DNA from: Lacinutrix sp. MedPE-SW
Lineage (GTDB): Bacteria > Bacteroidota > Bacteroidia > Flavobacteriales > Flavobacteriaceae
DNA length: 48,264 nucleotides
Direction: 5' to 3'
NCBI RefSeq assembly: GCF_001874145.1
Contig: NZ_MPCX01000017.1
Location: forward strand, 1-48,264
The notes under the pieces were generated by a model that saw nothing but the letters and a program-made list of their open reading frames with translations, had not been told where the DNA came from and did not search any database. Positions 44,931-48,264 of the stretch are shown here, piece after piece (position 1 is the stretch's first letter; every line of letters starts with the position of its first letter). Made by a program: the position numbers and the translations under genes.

Positions 44931-45887
44931 TTAGAAGAAACGTGGTGAACGATCATATCCACCTTTTAAACCGAATAAATCGATATCAAATAAAGCAAAT
45001 ATTTCGTGAGATCCAGAGTTGTAATCACCAAGATTAGTTGTAGTATAATCGTAAGCATAACCAATTCTTAATTGAGGTGCTATTTTAAAATTAACAATTG
45101 CACTAACAGCGTCATCTAATCGATATCCTAAACCTGCTTCTAATTTTTCGTTGAATAAAACATTTGCATTTAAATCTAAAGCTAAAGGCGCTCCGTTTAC
45201 CGCTTTTGCCATAAAAGATGGTTTAAATTTAATATCTTGATTAATATTAAAAACATAACCACCAGTAAAGAAATAGTGAATACTTTGTACTCCCGTAGAC
45301 TGGATTCCATTTTCATTTTCTAAATGCTTTGTAGTAAGCATATTTGGTGCAGATATTCCTAAGTAGTATTTATCTGTAAAGAAAAAAGCTCCAATCCCTA
45401 AATTTGGGAATGCCTTATTTATATTCTCGTTAAATGCAGTATCTGTTGATTGATTTCCAGACTCTAATACGAAACCATTAAAATTTGCTTCAAAAAGTGT
45501 TACTCCAGCTTTTAAGCCTAAAGATAGTTTACTTTCTAAACCTACTGGAAGTACATAAGCAAAATCTGCATAAATGTTATTTTCTTTAACAATATCACCA
45601 ACATTATCGTTAGTAAATGAAAGTCCTAATTCAATTTTCTCATTAACTGGAGAGTGTACAAAAAAGCTTCCTGTTTTTGGGGCTCCTTCTACTCCAACCC
45701 ATTGCGTTCTATACAAACCTCCAATATTTAAAATATCTTCATTTGCAGTTGCATATGCAGGGTTTATAACGCTCATATTATACATATACTGTGTAAATTG
45801 AACGTCTTGTTGCGCATTACCTTGAAACGATATAACCATCAAGCAAACGACAACAGCTATTTTATTATATATATTTAAATTTTTCAT
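44931..45887 (-). CDS. PorP/SprF family type IX secretion membrane protein
   Basis: This 318-residue protein has a signal peptide (about 1-25, ending FQGNAQ) and the family start QDVQFTQYMYNMSVINPAYA. Aromatic beta-strands follow, including LRIGYAYDYTTTNLGDYNSGSHEIFALF near the C-terminus, giving an outer-membrane barrel of about 14 strands. PorP/SprF proteins are needed to deliver or anchor individual T9SS type B substrates; SprF serves SprB in Flavobacterium johnsoniae. It lies 27 bp after the surface-protein gene, so that protein is its likely client. Confidence 0.93.
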   Translation of the reverse strand: MKNLNIYNKIAVVVCLMVISFQGNAQQDVQFTQYMYNMSVINPAYATANEDILNIGGLYRTQWVGVEGAPKTGSFFVHSPVNEKIELGLSFTNDNVGDIVKENNIYADFAYVLPVGLESKLSLGLKAGVTLFEANFNGFVLESGNQSTDTAFNENINKAFPNLGIGAFFFTDKYYLGISAPNMLTTKHLENENGIQSTGVQSIHYFFTGGYVFNINQDIKFKPSFMAKAVNGAPLALDLNANVLFNEKLEAGLGYRLDDAVSAIVNFKIAPQLRIGYAYDYTTTNLGDYNSGSHEIFALFDIDLFGLKGGYDRSPRFF

Positions 45888-45914
45888 TGTTTTAAATTTT
45901 GTGTTGTCTATAAA

Positions 45915-48264
45915 TTATCTGCTTAAATATAAAGTTCCTTGTTGTGGTTTATTTACACCATCGTTAAAATTGAATATGTAGAAATACACTCCTACAGGCA
46001 ATTCTCCTCCTCCAATTAATCTAGATTGGTTAGATTTACCGTTAAAAGCAGGAGTTGATGCATTCCCTTTATAAACTACATTACCATAGCGGTTGTATAT
46101 TTCAATTTCGAAATTTGGATAAATAATATCTAAATTTTCAATATTAAAGGTATCATTTACACCGTCATTATTTGGAGAAAAACCATCTGGGATAACTAAT
46201 AAACCACAGCCAGTTAAATCTGGACTTACATCTAATCGTATACTACTTTCACAACCAGAAGTAGAGTCTATTAATACTGCATAATATGTTGTATTAACTT
46301 CTAAATTTGTTGATGCCGTAACTACATTTCCTCCTGTAGGTGCATCATACCAAACTACATTGTTTGAAGCTGAATTATATTCTGTAATATTAGCTGTTAA
46401 CTCTGCAATAGTTGGAGCATCGTTAATACACAATTCTAAATCTGAATTTAAAAGTGTTGGTGTTGGTGCATCATTAATAGAAACAACAACTTGAACTCTT
46501 GTTGAAGATTCACAACCATTAGTTGTGTTATTTTGTACTGCAAAATAATCTTCTCCATCTATTAATGCTTCACTAGCATCTAGTGGCGTACTATCATTTT
46601 CTTCTGCATACCAAGTTATATTTGTTCCATTTACTGCTGTATCTAAATCTGAAACTACTGCATCATCAACTGCACAAAAAGCTGGAGAAGCGTTTACAAT
46701 TGTTACTGCTCCTGTATCGTTTACAGTTACTGTTGCAATTGCATTACTATTTACTGTACAAGGTGCTGTTGCTATTACTGTATATGTAAAGTTATAAGTA
46801 CCTGGAGTAACTAATGATAAATCAAGGTTATTACCAGAAAAACCGTTTGCGCTATCATCGTTTGTAAATGTACCTGATGCATCTGGTATATCATTTAATA
46901 CAGACAATAAATCTAAAATATTATTAGATGTATCTACATCTGCCGCACAAATTGTAAATGTTCCGTTTGTGCCTGCATTTGGTGCTTGTGAAACAGATAC
47001 TTCAAAACTTGTACTAGAATTCCCACATGAGTTTGCAATGAAGTAAATATATGTTCCAGATTCATTTACAGCAGGATCGAAGATGTTTGATACAGAATTA
47101 CCATTGTAAATCCACTCACCACCAATATCTTCTCCTGTAATGTTTGTAAATAAATCGAATGTTCCATCTGTACTACAAAAAGCCAAGTCTCCATTTGAAG
47201 TTCCAGAACTTAAAGGCTCTTGAATAGAAACTGTTATACTTGTTACTGCATCTGCACAAGGTGCTGCAGAAACGGTATATGTAAATATATAATCTCCAGG
47301 TGTAAACCCTGTTACATCATACATTGAAGGAGTTGTAATTACTGTTCCAGAAGAATCTGTCCAAGTACCCGTAGTATCTTGAGTCCCATCTAAGCCAGTA
47401 TTTAAATCTACAGTAGTATCATTACATACTATTATTGGATTTGTAGCTAAGCCTCCTGAATTAGGTAAAGGGATAATAGATACTGTAACTTCTACTCTAA
47501 CTGAAGATTCACAGCCTGTTGTAGCATCTGTTTGGGATGCATAGTAAGTTTCTCCATCTTGTAATGGTGTCGCTGCATCTAGAGCATTACCTCCTGTTGC
47601 TTCATTATACCATAATATGCTTGTTCCCGTCGCAGACAAATCTGCTACTGTTGCTGCATCACAAAAATCTTGAGTTGCCATAGCTGTTGGAGCTGGAGTA
47701 TCGTTTATTGTTATAGTTACTGTTGGCATATTTGGGTCATCACAACTACCAATAGCATCTACATCATAAGTAAACGTATAGGCTCCCGGTGCTAAACCGT
47801 CTAGGGTTAAAATACTTCCTGATAATTGATTTGAAGGCGTATTATCACTCCAAACTCCTGGTTGATCTTCACCGTTTAAATAATCGAAAAGATCTATTGT
47901 TTGACCACTAACAATATCTGAAACACAAAATTCTGGTGATTCGCTAACCGTTCCGGCTACTGGTGCATCTTCTACGGTTACTGTAACTGTAGAACTATTT
48001 GTACACCCATTAGAATCTGTAATTGCATATGTGAAATTGTAAACACCAATAGTTAATAATGTTAAATCTACATTACTGCCTGTTAATGCTCCTGTAGTAT
48101 CATCATCTGTCCAAGTTCCACCTGCATCATTTCCTGATAACTGACCAAATAAATCTAATGGTGAGTTTGCTGTTAAATCATTTTCACAGAAAGTAGCTGG
48201 AGTTGGTGTTCCTGTATTTGGTAATGGGTTTATTGTTATTTCAACTGTTACTAACTCATCATCA
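45915..48264 (-). CDS. Giant T9SS type B surface protein, C-terminal part; runs off right edge
   Basis: The frame is open from the stop at 45915 to the window edge (about 783 codons seen). The methionine at 47729 is internal: coding sequence of the same repeat type continues upstream without a stop. The C-terminal ~90 residues form the gliding motility-associated (type B) sorting domain: IPDGFSPNNDGVNDTFNIE, YNRYGNVVYKG, LPVGVYFYIFNF. The rest is Ig-like repeats of two kinds, one with GCESS-R-V and one with GTYNFTYTV. It would be carried by SprA and the PorP/SprF protein encoded next, to the cell surface as an adhesin. The N-terminus is outside the window. Confidence 0.92.
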   Translation of the reverse strand, partial: DDELVTVEITINPLPNTGTPTPATFCENDLTANSPLDLFGQLSGNDAGGTWTDDDTTGALTGSNVDLTLLTIGVYNFTYAITDSNGCTNSSTVTVTVEDAPVAGTVSESPEFCVSDIVSGQTIDLFDYLNGEDQPGVWSDNTPSNQLSGSILTLDGLAPGAYTFTYDVDAIGSCDDPNMPTVTITINDTPAPTAMATQDFCDAATVADLSATGTSILWYNEATGGNALDAATPLQDGETYYASQTDATTGCESSVRVEVTVSIIPLPNSGGLATNPIIVCNDTTVDLNTGLDGTQDTTGTWTDSSGTVITTPSMYDVTGFTPGDYIFTYTVSAAPCADAVTSITVSIQEPLSSGTSNGDLAFCSTDGTFDLFTNITGEDIGGEWIYNGNSVSNIFDPAVNESGTYIYFIANSCGNSSTSFEVSVSQAPNAGTNGTFTICAADVDTSNNILDLLSVLNDIPDASGTFTNDDSANGFSGNNLDLSLVTPGTYNFTYTVIATAPCTVNSNAIATVTVNDTGAVTIVNASPAFCAVDDAVVSDLDTAVNGTNITWYAEENDSTPLDASEALIDGEDYFAVQNNTTNGCESSTRVQVVVSINDAPTPTLLNSDLELCINDAPTIAELTANITEYNSASNNVVWYDAPTGGNVVTASTNLEVNTTYYAVLIDSTSGCESSIRLDVSPDLTGCGLLVIPDGFSPNNDGVNDTFNIENLDIIYPNFEIEIYNRYGNVVYKGNASTPAFNGKSNQSRLIGGGELPVGVYFYIFNFNDGVNKPQQGTLYLSR
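46205..48263 (-). repeat. Alternating Ig-like repeat array in the right surface protein
   Basis: Type A repeats of about 70-75 residues end in GCESS(V/T/I)R and lie near 47480-47680, 46470-46690 and 46210-46440. Type B repeats of about 75-90 residues carry DLF, GG-WTD, DL, PGTYNFTYTV and fill 46700-47470 and 47740-48263. The copies are clearly related in protein sequence but diverged in DNA. Confidence 0.7.

Noticed and set aside
1-48264. The left and right partial surface proteins might be one gene split by opening a circular molecule.
   Set aside because: Both lie on the minus strand in the right order, but joining base 1 to base 48264 would put a TGA codon (48264-48262) directly after the left frame, and the right frame is shifted by one base. 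They are separate genes unless sequence is missing between the ends.
1-48264. tRNA, rRNA, CRISPR arrays, insertion sequences or prophage genes.
   Set aside because: No cloverleaf, regularly spaced repeat, transposase motif or phage gene was found while reading both strands; nearly all bases fall in recognisable chromosomal genes.

Overview
The window is AT-rich and dense with genes. It comes from a gliding bacterium of the Bacteroidota, most likely a marine member of the Flavobacteriaceae. The evidence is a 2460-residue SprA, a RemB-like protein, a PorP/SprF protein, two T9SS-type cell-surface proteins, a TonB-dependent receptor with a carboxypeptidase-like N-terminal domain, and repeated matches to the Bacteroidota promoter -7 box TAnnTTTG. 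Start codons mostly lack a Shine-Dalgarno sequence. No tRNA, rRNA, insertion sequence, prophage or CRISPR array is visible.

Layout. Bases 1-2634 (minus) hold the N-terminal 878 codons of a large secreted repeat protein that runs off the left edge. Bases 2915-6224 (plus) carry a DUF255 thioredoxin-fold protein, a DUF1304 membrane protein and an MscS channel. Bases 6225-12635 (minus) form one compact unit: ABC ATPase, two MacB-type permeases, membrane-fusion adaptor and TolC-type channel, with tsaB as the last gene. Bases 12760-18277 (minus) form a terminal-oxidase block: heme O synthase, two subunit III proteins, subunit IV, then after a terminator a degenerate SCO-like protein, a true SCO protein, a DUF420 protein and a small CxMC membrane protein.

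Bases 18393-31110 (minus) are a gliding/T9SS block: ruvA, sprA, gcvH, a VanZ-like gene, two tonB paralogues and a remB-like gene. The remB-like protein begins with a domain homologous to the TonB C-terminal domain of its neighbours. Bases 31184-33460 encode a malic enzyme-phosphotransacetylase fusion.

Bases 33585-40922 look like a complete sucrose-type uptake and breakdown locus without SusC/SusD: TonB receptor, SLC45-like transporter, GH100-like invertase and fructokinase. A divergent LacI-family regulator and a tandem 14-bp palindromic operator lie next to it. Bases 40931-42904 carry ruvB and queG. Bases 43027-48264 encode a PorE-like OmpA protein, a PorP/SprF protein and the C-terminal part of a giant T9SS type B surface protein that runs off the right edge.

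The most unusual observations are the TonB-domain/outer-membrane fusion in the RemB-like protein, the SusD-less sucrose locus with its two-site operator, the assembly genes next to the oxidase (a cysteine-less SCO paralogue and a CxMC micro-protein), and an intrinsic terminator for mscS embedded in the 3' end of the opposing tsaB gene.
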